Source: Prochloron sp965198675 (GTDB lineage Bacteria; Cyanobacteriota; Cyanobacteriia; Cyanobacteriales; Prochloraceae). Taken from it: a stretch of DNA of 64,000 bases. Made by a program: the position numbers and the translations under genes. The stretch covers positions 3,782,001 to 3,846,000 of the forward strand of contig OZ240666.1 in assembly GCA_965198675.1 (NCBI GenBank), in the 5' to 3' direction. A model generated the notes under the pieces. That model saw nothing but the letters and a program-made list of their open reading frames with translations. It made no database searches and was not told the origin of the DNA. Of this stretch, positions 34,056 to 42,609 are shown in pieces (position 1 is the first letter of the stretch; each line of letters begins with the position of its first letter).

Positions 34056-35081
34056 TTAGCATTCTCGAATAGCCTGCAATACCCGATCCATCGGCAAACT
34101 CAACACCGCTGCAATTTGCTCGGAAGCCATACCCATTTGCTGAAGTTTCCCAATTGCATTAAGTTGTGCCTGCTCAGCCTGCAATAGTGCCTGTTCAGCC
34201 TGGAATCGTGCTTGAGCCTCCTGCTGCCGTTGTGCCTCAGCTTGTAGTCGTCCCCGCACCTCTTGGTACAAGACTCCCTCAGCCTTATCAGCCCGTTCAA
34301 TGCCTGTGAGTAGCAACTGACCTTGGTCATCCCACCAGCGCATCCACTTCATCTCCTGGTTTTGATAACTGCCTTGCCAAACCCCTAACTCTACCTTGAG
34401 GAGGGCTATGGGATAACGACCCTGAGGATTTGGCTGTAATTTTCGATAGCGCAAGGTTTTGGGTTTTCCCTCCTGAACCAAGGGTTCCAAGCGATAGACT
34501 TCCAACTTGCTGGTTTGTACCTCGTAAATGCCGTAATAAGGGGCCCGGACAACCTGCTCATAGACCCAAAACTTACCAGGCTTAGTCACCCGACCCGATT
34601 CTGTTTCCATCAAGGGCGTGTTATCTCGCTCCTCAGAGCCATCCCCACTGGCAAACTCAATAATAACCGCTGGAACTTCCTGCTCCCTAGCCAACACATA
34701 GGAACGGCGATAATCCCCATCCAGCAGTGGGGGTACATTGGGCACATAAAACCAATCGGGAGCCTCGGCGCCTTTTTCCGGTGGATCCGTGGAGCGCCAG
34801 TAAATGCCGCTATCTTGACCAATGGCGTAGTTCCCATCGGGGTGCAGTCGTTGCAGAATGGGAGCAAGGGAATCGGTTAGGAGAATGCTTTGGGGATGCT
34901 CTTGAAAGTTTTTCACGAAGGTGCCGTCGGATTCAGGCAGTTGGGTATGGTCAGGGAGATCCGGATCTACCAACTCCCGATTGAATTTGACTGATTCAAG
35001 CGGATTGGAATTTTCTCCTAGGTTCTGAACTGGAGGTACTTTTTGAATATCCTGGGCTACAGTCCCTGGTTTAACGGTCAT
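34056..35081 (-). CDS. Uma2-family (DUF820) protein with C-terminal coiled coil
   Basis: 341 aa. Uma2 core: 'KGAEAPDWFYVPNVPPLLDG' (Asp), 'VPAVIIEFASGDGSEERD' (Glu), 'KFWVYEQVVRAPYYGIYEVQTSKLEVYRL'. Then an Ala/Gln/Glu-rich coiled coil (RLQAEAQRQQEAQARFQAEQ...) and a C-terminal 'LQQMGMASEQIAAVLSLPMDRV' helix pair, as in many long cyanobacterial Uma2 proteins. Nuclease-like fold; function unknown. Confidence 0.88.
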   Translation of the reverse strand: MTVKPGTVAQDIQKVPPVQNLGENSNPLESVKFNRELVDPDLPDHTQLPESDGTFVKNFQEHPQSILLTDSLAPILQRLHPDGNYAIGQDSGIYWRSTDPPEKGAEAPDWFYVPNVPPLLDGDYRRSYVLAREQEVPAVIIEFASGDGSEERDNTPLMETESGRVTKPGKFWVYEQVVRAPYYGIYEVQTSKLEVYRLEPLVQEGKPKTLRYRKLQPNPQGRYPIALLKVELGVWQGSYQNQEMKWMRWWDDQGQLLLTGIERADKAEGVLYQEVRGRLQAEAQRQQEAQARFQAEQALLQAEQAQLNAIGKLQQMGMASEQIAAVLSLPMDRVLQAIREC

Positions 35082-35136
35082 CGGTTCCTCCTTTGAAAGG
35101 CTCCTACTATTTTAACGTTTGCACGGAAGTCCCCAC

Positions 35137-35332
35137 GTAGGATGCGTTACTAGCCACTGTAGGATGCGTTACTAGCCACTGTAGGATGCGTTACTAGCCG
35201 TAAGTAGTAGCAACAATACAAACTTTGTTGGCGTAACGCATCGTAGTAGCAACAATACAAACTTTGTTGGCGTAACGCATCGTACGTAGCAGCATCCTAA
35301 ATTAAATGGGTTAGCGTAACGCATCCTACGCG
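35137..35332. repeat. GTAGGATGCGTTA palindrome cluster, second copy
   Basis: Nearly the same as 16393-16585: GTAGGATGCGTTACTAGCC units, two CAACAATACAAACTTTGTTG units and the closing TAACGCATCCTACGCG. In both places it lies a short way upstream of a broken tnpB. Confidence 0.85.
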
Positions 35333-35430
35333 CTAGCGGCGTGGGGATGGACAGTGCGGAGAAAGAGAGGATTCGATGTCCTCTCTTTCTCCAATCACTG
35401 TGCTATGCTAAAAAAAAGAGACCGAACTGT

Positions 35431-36761
35431 ATGCCAACCCGTCGAATAACCTATCGATTATATCCAAGCGTCGAGAGCGAACGTAAATTGCACAGAGCTC
35501 GCAAGATGCACTGTGAGCTATACAACGCAGCCATCGCTAATCGCCGAACTCAACCCACCCCCCGAGCAAGCCTCCTGGGAGGGGGGTTGGGGGGTGGGTT
35601 GGACATTCAGTGGACTATTTCGAGCAGCAGAACTCTTTGCCAGCATTCAAAAAAGTTTGGCCAGAATATAAAGAATTAGGGGCTCAAACTCTCCAAGCAA
35701 CTCTAAAACGAGTAGATTTTGCCTATCAGCGCTTTTTCAATGGATTAGCCAAATATCCTAGATTCAAAGCAAAACGCTGTTACAGAGGATGGACTTATCC
35801 AAGCAGTGCTGGTTGGAAAGTTCACAGTAATATGGGAGTGAATGGCCAACTTGAGTTGCGGCATTTCGGGATACAAATCCCCATGAGGGGGAAGGCCAGA
35901 ACCTGGGGGAAGCCAACTACTTGCACTATATTTCTGAGCAATAACAAATGGTACGCTTCCATAACAGTTAATTGTGTCCCAGAAAAGCAAACCCACCCCC
36001 CTTCGCCCCCCTCCCAGGTTCCCCTCCTGGTTCCCCTCCTGGGAGGGGGTAGGGGTGGGTGGGTAGGGGTGGGTGGGGTTGGGGGGTGGGTTGGGTTGGA
36101 TTTTGGGTGTAAAGTAGCTATAGCGACTTCAGATGGAGAATTTATAGAGGCTCCAAAATTTCAGGCAAAAGCTGCTGAAAAAGTCAAGCAACTATCAAAA
36201 CAGCTAAGAAGAAAACGCCGACCAGAAAAAAGGAAGACTAAAGCTTCTCGTAGATGGCGCAAGGCGCAAGGTCTAATTAGCAAAGTAAAGCGCAAAGTTG
36301 CCAATCAGCGCCAACCCCCCCCCTTAGTCCCACCCCTCCCATCCTCTATCCCCCCTAGGCAAACACCAGCATCCCCTAACAGGGGGGGGGGATGATAAGG
36401 GGGGTAAGGGGGGATCCTCCTCTGGTCTCATAAGGTGGCAGCACAAATCGTTAGCAGTAATAGCTTGGTTGCTACTGAGAAATTAAACCTTAAGGGCATG
36501 ACACGAAAGGGAAAGGGGAAACGGTCAAAGGCCGGCCTCAATCGGTCCCTCTTAGATGTAGCTATTGGCATGACGAAAGATGCCATTAAATACAAGGTCA
36601 TTGAGGCGGGTGGTGTTTATTTAGAAGCACCGACACAAAAGTTAAAACCCACTCAAAGATGTGCTAAATGTTGGGAAACTACTAAGAAAACATTGAGCGA
36701 GCGTGTTCATGTTTGTCAGCATTGTGGGCATCAAGAAGATAGGGACATCAATGCAGCGTAG
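35431..36761 (+). pseudogene. TnpB (IS605 family), broken copy related to the one at 17672
   Basis: Starts at ATG 35431 (MPTRRITYRLYPSVESERK). A 47-bp G/C-skewed palindrome (35553-35599) interrupts it after 'NRRTQ' and shifts the frame; the body resumes at 35610 (DYFEQQNSLPAFKK). The 101-bp element is again inserted in frame before 'GLDFG' (35991-36091). A third, unrelated GC-rich insertion at about 36312-36420 introduces a stop. The zinc-ribbon end (CAKCWETT...CQHCGHQEDRDINAA) stops early through a short deletion. Not functional. Confidence 0.85.
35991..36091. repeat. G/C-skewed palindromic element inside tnpB, same site as 18270
   Basis: 101 bp, ACCCACCCCCC...GGGGGGTGGGT, same internal order as the element at 18270-18370 and the same in-frame position between 'NCVPEKQ' and 'GLDFG'. 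Confidence 0.85.
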
Positions 36762-38056
36762 GGGCACGAACTGTCCTCTTTAGACGTAGAGCCACGTAGG
36801 ATGCGTTAGCTGCCGTTAGGATTAGCGTAACGCATCCTACCAATTGCGGAAGCATGAGGCAACTAGGGGCAAGGAAGCGTCAGAAAACCTAGGTAGGCGT
36901 AGCGGCTTGGCGTAGTTCATCCCTTCCGCGCTGGTATAGTTATAATTTAGAATAGGAAGATTAGGAGACTGGCTTCTATAAGTTCTGATTATCTCCTACC
37001 TGTTCTTGCGTCCGCTTCTCCCTAGACGCTTATTTCGTTCCTTTTTTTCTTGCTCTTACCCTAGTCAATCTAATGTTTACAAAAATTGACATAAAAACAC
37101 TTGACAAATAAAAACCTTATAGTTTATATTAATATTGAATCAAGTCCATCAGACTTTGCCGGAAATAATAAAGTAGAAGACGCAATTGACCAATCACTAA
37201 ACCTCGGCAAACCTCGGCAAACCTTGCCAAATGCCCTATTCAGGTTGGTCAAGCCTACCCTTCGGTAAACGTTATCTTGGTCACGATACCCTGGGGTGCG
37301 TGCCAGCTCCTTGCTCTATCGCTACTGGTTAAACAGGTGATGAATTTTTGTTTAGTGAAGCCAGTGCCAGTAGCCTAAAAAGCCAAGATAACCAGGCGAG
37401 GCAAACTTTACCGCCTCTCGGTGGAACCACGCAACCATACGTGGTGCAGACGTCCCGCGGCATCATCGATGCCGCAGATTGTTTGCGTTGTGGGTACTTT
37501 TTCTTAGAAATGCGTAGATTTGCAGAGAGAAAACCTAGCAGTAACTGTCAGCACCCCACGAAGTCAGTTCCGTGGCTCTCGAGCTCAAGAGCAACAGCTA
37601 GCTGGCCAGATTGGGAGATTGCCAGATTGGGAGTAGGCGATCGCGTAGCGCTATATCTTAATACAATACCGAGTTGCGTTCAATTTGGTATCAGTTACCA
37701 GCTCGTTGCGACCCACTTTAACTGGTAAAGATAGTAAGATTGATAAAGAGAATAAACAAATATCTTTCCTTGCTCTTCTGGGAGAGGCTAAATTAATGAG
37801 ATTTCTAAACCAGTACAAAAATAAATCTATAAAAGTTCTTGAACTGATTAGTTGGGAGACATCTGCACTAATACCGAGTTGCGTTCAAACAGAGAAGGTA
37901 GTGCGAGCATCTTGCCCTTCGGGCAACATGTTCGCACTACAATCAAAATTATCTCTATGAGCGCAACTTGGTATAAGGCAGCTAGTCGAACTTATTTTAT
38001 GAGTGTTGAAGCATTAACCGTTCAACTGAAAATTCAAGGGCTTTTATGATTGTAAT
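36762..38056. other. Long stretch without a confident gene
   Basis: Begins with a TnpB-element right end (to about 36920). 37080-37350 is AT-rich, then holds direct repeats (CCTCGGCAAA x2) and a GC-rich leader-like segment. 37348-37728 is open for 126 codons from a TTG (middle part 'PYVVQTSRGIIDAADCLRCGY'); it might be a small gene, but no family is recognised and its last third is repeat DNA. The sequence ATACCGAGTTGCGTTCAA occurs at about 37669 and 37872 and inverted near 37960, enclosing a hairpin at 37899-37941. Confidence 0.4.
37899..37941. repeat. Long hairpin repeat
   Basis: Arms GTAGTGCGAGCATCTTGCCC and GGGCAACATGTTCGCACTAC around a TTCG loop; nested within the ATACCGAGTTGCG inverted repeats. 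Looks like an interspersed cyanobacterial palindrome. Confidence 0.8.
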
Positions 38057-41000
38057 CTAAGAATTATTTAATTGAAAATATAATCCCCCTTGCGACCGTA
38101 ACTCCTGGTGAGTGCCCATTTCTACAATACGACCTTGGTCTATGACGATAATCCTATCGGCATTCTTGACGGTGCTGAGACGGTGAGCAATCATGAAAGT
38201 AGTGCGTCCAGCTACTTGCTGCTCTAGGTTCTCCAGCATAATTCGTTCCGATTCCGAATCTAAAGCTGCTGTGGGTTCATCTAAGATTAAGATAGAGGGG
38301 TCCGTGAGGAGGGCACGGGCTATGACTAAACGCTGTCGCTGCCCCCCACTTAAAGTCATGCCCCGTTCCCCAATTTGAGTATCGTATTTCAGGGGAAAAG
38401 AGTCAATAAACTCGTCTGCTCCTGCCAGTTTAGCAGCAGCTACTACTGTGTCTAAGTCTGCATTGGGGTTTGCTTTGGCAATATTTTCTCTAATGGTACC
38501 ATTGAATAAAAAAGGATTTTGCTCCACTACCCCTAATTGACGACGATAGGAAGATAGGTCAATATTGCTTAAATCTATCCCGTCCACTAAGAGTTTACCC
38601 TGAGTGGGTTGCAACAGTCTGGTTAATAAATTAGCTAGGGTGGTTTTTCCCGAACCACTTTTACCCACTAGGGCAATTTTTTCTCCGGGATCAACCTCTA
38701 AATTGATATCGGTCAGAACATGGGACTCGCTTCCTTCATAGCTAAAGTAGACATTTTCTAACCGCACCCAACCCTTAAGAGAAGGTAAAATTACATCCGG
38801 ATTTTGTTCTTCCGATGGTAACACTAAAACATCGTTGACTCGTTCAAAAGAAATCCTCATTTCTTGCAGTTCGTCCCAAACCCCAATCAGATTCTGAAGG
38901 GGGGTGAGTAATAACCCCAATAGTCCATTAAATGCTACCAACTCCCCGGGAGTTAGTTGATTCTGGCCTGTTTCTGTGGGTGTTATGACCAAAAAAGCTC
39001 CGTATCCTAAAATAACAATGGTGCTTGCTTGGTTGATTAAATTACTAATTAGTCCGATATTAAAGGCGATTAAAGCTCCTTTGAATTCTGCTAATTGAGT
39101 TTTGAGGATTCGATTGACTCCTTGTCGGAAAAATAGTTTTTCCGTGGCGATGGCTTTAATTGTTTCAATGTTGCTCACCGCTTCAATGAGATAGGATTCC
39201 AGTTCTCGCTTCCTTTCAAATACCCGGCGATCGTTTGCCCGTAATAGGGGGGTGGAGATGAGGAGGGTTACCCCATAAGCGGCGACAAAAATCAAGGCTA
39301 TCCCGGTGAGTTGAGCATTTTTACTCAGGAGAATAACTAAATAGAAAACAATTGTGATACTATCAATAATAATCTTGAAACCACTTTGGGCAATTAACTG
39401 CAAAAGTTTCTCATTCTCCTGAAAGCGGACAGTAAAATCTCCTACTTGCCACTGGGAAAAGATAGCTTTGGGTAAGGAGAGGATGTGGTCTAAAAAACGC
39501 AAGAGTAAGGAGACGCTGATTTGTTTCAGTGCCCGAACTACTAAAAATTACCGTAAAGCGCTGCTAGCTAGTTGAAACCCAGTGACAAATAGCATTCCTA
39601 ACAGCATGAGGAAAAGTAAAGAATAATCCCCGTTGACGACAACTTTGTCGATAATAATTTGGGAAAATAAGGGTCCGACAGCCCCTAAAAGTTGGAAAAT
39701 TAGGGTGATGATGGCTATCCAAACTAGGATAGACCAATAGGGGCGGGCTAGGGGGAGAAACTGTTGAAAAATCTTCAGGGTTTGGGTGCCAATATGGGCA
39801 AAGTTTGGCACCAGATTGACTGTGAGGAGTTTCCCGTTCCAGGTGGAGATAAATTCCTTTCTGTCAATAACGTGAATTGTGGTTAAGGGGTTAGCCAGGA
39901 TAACCTGGGTGGGGGAAACTTCCAGGAGAAGGCACAACTCTCCTAAATCATTCTCTACTATAGCAGGCAAAGTTGGCTTGTCCAAACCTTCATTATTCAG
40001 AGACAATAAGCGAGTTATATAGCCCAAGCTGTCTGCTTTGTGACTCACAGAGATGAGATTATCTGACCAGGAGTGGGATAACTGTCGTTTTATTAGGGGT
40101 TGTAAATCAATCTTCCGGCCCTGAAAACCATTAATAGCTGCTAAACAGGCAATTCCCGATAGGAGGGGGTTGTCTACTGCTACAAATGGATAGTGGGGAG
40201 CAAACCATTTTTTCCCCACTTTGACTCGTTTAAATACTAACCTAGGTTGAGAAGATTGAGAAGAATTATCTCTGCCGGCTAAGATAGCTTCCTGTTGCCA
40301 TTGGCGATTTTCAGCCAGTTGGGTCATGTACTGTTGGATTTTGCTATGGGCTATGAGTTTGGCTCTCTGGAGCTGATTTAAGGGCCAAACCAAGGTATCT
40401 TCTGTGGCTAGAGCGCTAACGGGGTAAAATTCATGGTCCAACAGGGCTGTTTCACCGCAAATATCCCCGGGTTTTAAGATGGCTAAGGTGGTATTCTCAG
40501 CTAACAAGCGGATACTGCCACGACGAATAATGTAAGCTCCGTTGGCAGGCTCTCCTTCTCGAAACAGAAATTCTCCCTCTGGTACAGAAGTAACTTCTAT
40601 GGCTTCTGCCAGTTCCTGGCTTTGGGGTAGACTCAGATGAAAGAAAGGGTTCAGAGTGCGCAGAAATTGAAACTCAGTCCGCTTTTCCTGGTTTGCTTCC
40701 AGGGTGTTCCTTAAGTGGGGAAATTCCTCTAGCAGGGAATAGAAATGCCTGGCTGCTAATTTCACCAGGGTTACATTGCCAGCAGCTCTGACGCTACTCT
40801 GGGCAGGAGTTTGGCTCAGTAAGGACTCATGGCCAAAATAAGTTCCTGGAGTGAGTACTGCTAGGGTGATAGGTTTGACGGTGGTGGTATGGTCTACCAT
40901 GCGCCCTTTCCCCCTGACCATGAGATAAAAAGCTGATGAGGTGTCTCCGCTACGGATAATGGTATCTCCCAGTTGGCAGGAAACTACCTTCAGCTTGGTG

Positions 41001-41083
41001 GCTATTTTCTTCCGAGTTGATGGATCTAGGGAGTTAAAGGGGCTGTTTTGCTCTAGTAGTTGTTCTAGTTGATCTATTTCCAT
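38057..41083 (-). pseudogene. cNMP-binding, C39-like peptide/protein ABC exporter with one in-frame stop
   Basis: Two open frames, 41083-39548 and 39502-38057, lie in the same frame, separated only by a TAA at 39548-39550 (…LASSALR-stop-FLVVRALKQ…). Joined length about 1007 codons: two cyclic-nucleotide-binding-like domains (about 10-260), a C39-like domain (about 280-400) in which the catalytic Cys position reads 'SGIAC' and the His is absent, a six-helix ABC membrane domain, and a complete ATPase (Walker A 'GKSGSGKTT', signature 'LSGGQRQR', Walker B 'ILILDEPTAAL'). Such exporters secrete Gly-Gly or RTX-type substrates with HlyD. Unless the stop is read through, the protein is cut within the membrane domain. 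Divergent from peptide gene 2. Confidence 0.88.
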
Positions 41084-41109
41084 TCTTATTCAAGTTCATC
41101 CCCATTCAT

Positions 41110-41228
41110 TATAGCAGTATCAGTCCAGTATTACAAATGTAAAGTTTTGAACAAGATTCAATATTTTGGGTAAATCGCCGATTTTTGAGGTATATTATAG
41201 ATATGCATACTTTATAGGGAATACCAAA
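41110..41228 (+). promoter_or_regulatory. Conserved 5' region of peptide gene 2
   Basis: Near-copy of 29781-29899 (AATGTAAAGTTTTGAACAAG, TTGGGTAAATCGCCGATTTTT, TATATTATAG). It is also the only DNA between the divergent exporter gene and the peptide array, so it may regulate both. Confidence 0.55.
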
Positions 41229-41475
41229 ATGACTCTCAAACTTGAACTGAAAGACCTGCCACCTCGCTCCAAACAGCTCTCTGTATCTGAAATAGACCAA
41301 ATGTTAGGGGGGGGGCAGCACAGGAGAAGGCGGAAGTTGTAGCACAACTTCTAATTGTAAAACTGGTTTGTCTTGTTGTCCCCACTTTCAGTCTAAAAGT
41401 GAGTGTATTACAATAGGGATATTCTCATTGGGCATAACAGAAACTATAGACGACGGCAATAAGATATGTAAGTAA
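41229..41475 (+). CDS. Gly-Gly-leader cysteine-rich peptide precursor, copy 2 (9-G tract, out of frame)
   Basis: Same leader as copies 1 and 3, but the tract at 41307-41315 has nine G, so translation leaves the frame after 'MLGGG' and stops at 41340-41342 (37 aa, ending QHRRRRKL). Removing one G restores a complete 81-codon gene to the stop at 41473-41475, with core 'CSTTSNC', 'GLSCC', 'SEC', 'KICK' and the full C-x5-C-x5-CC-x8-C-x20-C spacing. No stop or other lesion interrupts the silent frame. Either a phase-OFF gene or a homopolymer sequencing error. Confidence 0.75.
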
Positions 41476-41489
41476 GTAGTCCGTAGGGT

Positions 41490-41652
41490 GGGCAATTGGG
41501 GAAACGTTTGGTACCCTAGTAATACAGTATAGCAGTTGACGTCGGTCACACGGGTACCAGTTAATAATCACCAGTTACCAAAAGAATGAATCACACATGA
41601 TTATCTCTATCCGAAATACTATAGATCTAGAACTTTAAAGGGAATAACCACC
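41490..41652 (+). repeat. Cassette spacer repeat, copy A (5' region of peptide gene 3)
   Basis: About 163 bp (GGGCAATTGGGGAAACG, GGTACCCTAGTAAT, CAGTTGACGTCGGTCACACG, GAATCACACATGATTATCTC, ATACTATAGATCTAGAACTT) repeated at 42041-42204; the second half recurs at 49478-49586 and the first part after peptide genes 4 and 5. Confidence 0.85.
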
Positions 41653-41898
41653 ATGACTCTCAAACTTGAACTGAAAGACCTGCCACCTCGCTCCAAACAG
41701 CTCTCTGTATCTGAAATAGACCAAATGTTAGGAGGGGGCAGCACAGGAAAAGGCGGACGTTGTAGCCTAACTGCTAATTGTAAAAGTGGTTTGTCTTGTT
41801 GTCCCGATTATCAGTCCAAAGCTGACTGTATTGCACATGAAATATTATCATTTGGCCTAACAGAGTTTGCTATTAATGCAAATCAGGTATGTAAGTAG
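41653..41898 (+). CDS. Gly-Gly-leader cysteine-rich peptide precursor, copy 3 (interrupted tract, in frame)
   Basis: 81 aa. Leader near-identical to copy 1 (SKQLSVSEIDQMLGGG). The glycine codons read GGA GGG GGC, so the homopolymer is broken by an A and should be stable. Core 'RCSLTANC', 'SGLSCC', 'KADC', 'QVCK' with six cysteines in knottin order. Preceded by cassette spacer copy A. Among the five copies this is the one most likely to be constantly expressed. Confidence 0.88.
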   Translation: MTLKLELKDLPPRSKQLSVSEIDQMLGGGSTGKGGRCSLTANCKSGLSCCPDYQSKADCIAHEILSFGLTEFAINANQVCK

Positions 41899-42040
41899 TA
41901 CTTCCTATGGCGTGGCACCGCTAAAATGGTGCCTTAGAAGAGTAGGGGAGTAATTGAAACTCGGTCGGGGTTTTACAAAGTAGCCCGCAATTCAGGTTAA
42001 GGGCGCTTGCAAACATCCACTATTTTAGTAATTCCTAGAG

Positions 42041-42204
42041 TGGGCAATTGGGGAAACGTTTGGTACCCTAGTAATGCAGTATAGCAGTTGACGTCGGTCA
42101 CACGGGTACCAGTTAATAATCACCAGTTACCAAAAGAATGAATCACACATGATTATCTCTATCCGAAATACTATAAATCTAGAACTTTAAAGGGAATAAC
42201 CACC
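42041..42204 (+). repeat. Cassette spacer repeat, copy B (5' region of peptide gene 4)
   Basis: Near-identical to 41490-41652. The 140 bp between peptide gene 3 and this repeat (41899-42040) hold no gene. Confidence 0.85.
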
Positions 42205-42449
42205 ATGACTCTCAAACTTGAACTAAAAGACCTGCCACCTCGCTCAAAGCAGCTCTCTGTATCTGAAATAGACCAAATGTTAGGGGGGGCAGCACAGGAA
42301 AAGGCGGAAGTTGTAGCATAACTGCTAATTGTAAAACTGGTTTGTCTTGTTGTCCCGATTATCAGTCTAAAAGTGATTGTATTGCAATAGGGATATTCTC
42401 ATTGGGCATAACAGACTATATAGACGATGGCAATAAAATATGTAAGTAA
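42205..42449 (+). CDS. Gly-Gly-leader cysteine-rich peptide precursor, copy 4 (7-G tract, out of frame)
   Basis: The tract at 42283-42289 has seven G. Translation reads 'MLGGAAQEKAEVVA' and stops at 42319-42321 (38 aa). Adding one G restores the 81-codon frame to the stop at 42447-42449, with core 'SCSITANC', 'TGLSCC', 'KSDC', 'KICK', again with unblemished knottin spacing. Thus copy 2 is +1 and copy 4 is -1 at the same position, and both silent cores are intact. Confidence 0.75.
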
Positions 42450-42497
42450 GTAGCCCGTAGGATGGGCAATTGGGGAAACCTTTGGTACCCTAGTAAT

Positions 42498-42581
42498 GAC
42501 TATGAGCGACTGCCTCAGATGAGCGAAAGCTTTGTCTATCACGCGATGACTGCCTTGATGCTCCAACGTCTCGTGCCTTAA
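42498..42581 (+). pseudogene. Transposase C-terminal scrap
   Basis: Short open end 'SFVYHAMTALMLQRLVP' resembling the C-termini of DDE transposases. The DNA 42545-42600 recurs inverted at about 19209-19264. Confidence 0.4.
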
Positions 42582-42609
42582 TCTTTCTTTTACAGATACC
42601 TTCTAAAAT

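Noticed and set aside
37348..37728. 126-codon ORF as a real gene
   Set aside because: TTG start without ribosome site, no recognised family, last third in repeat DNA; kept only as a possibility in the region note.
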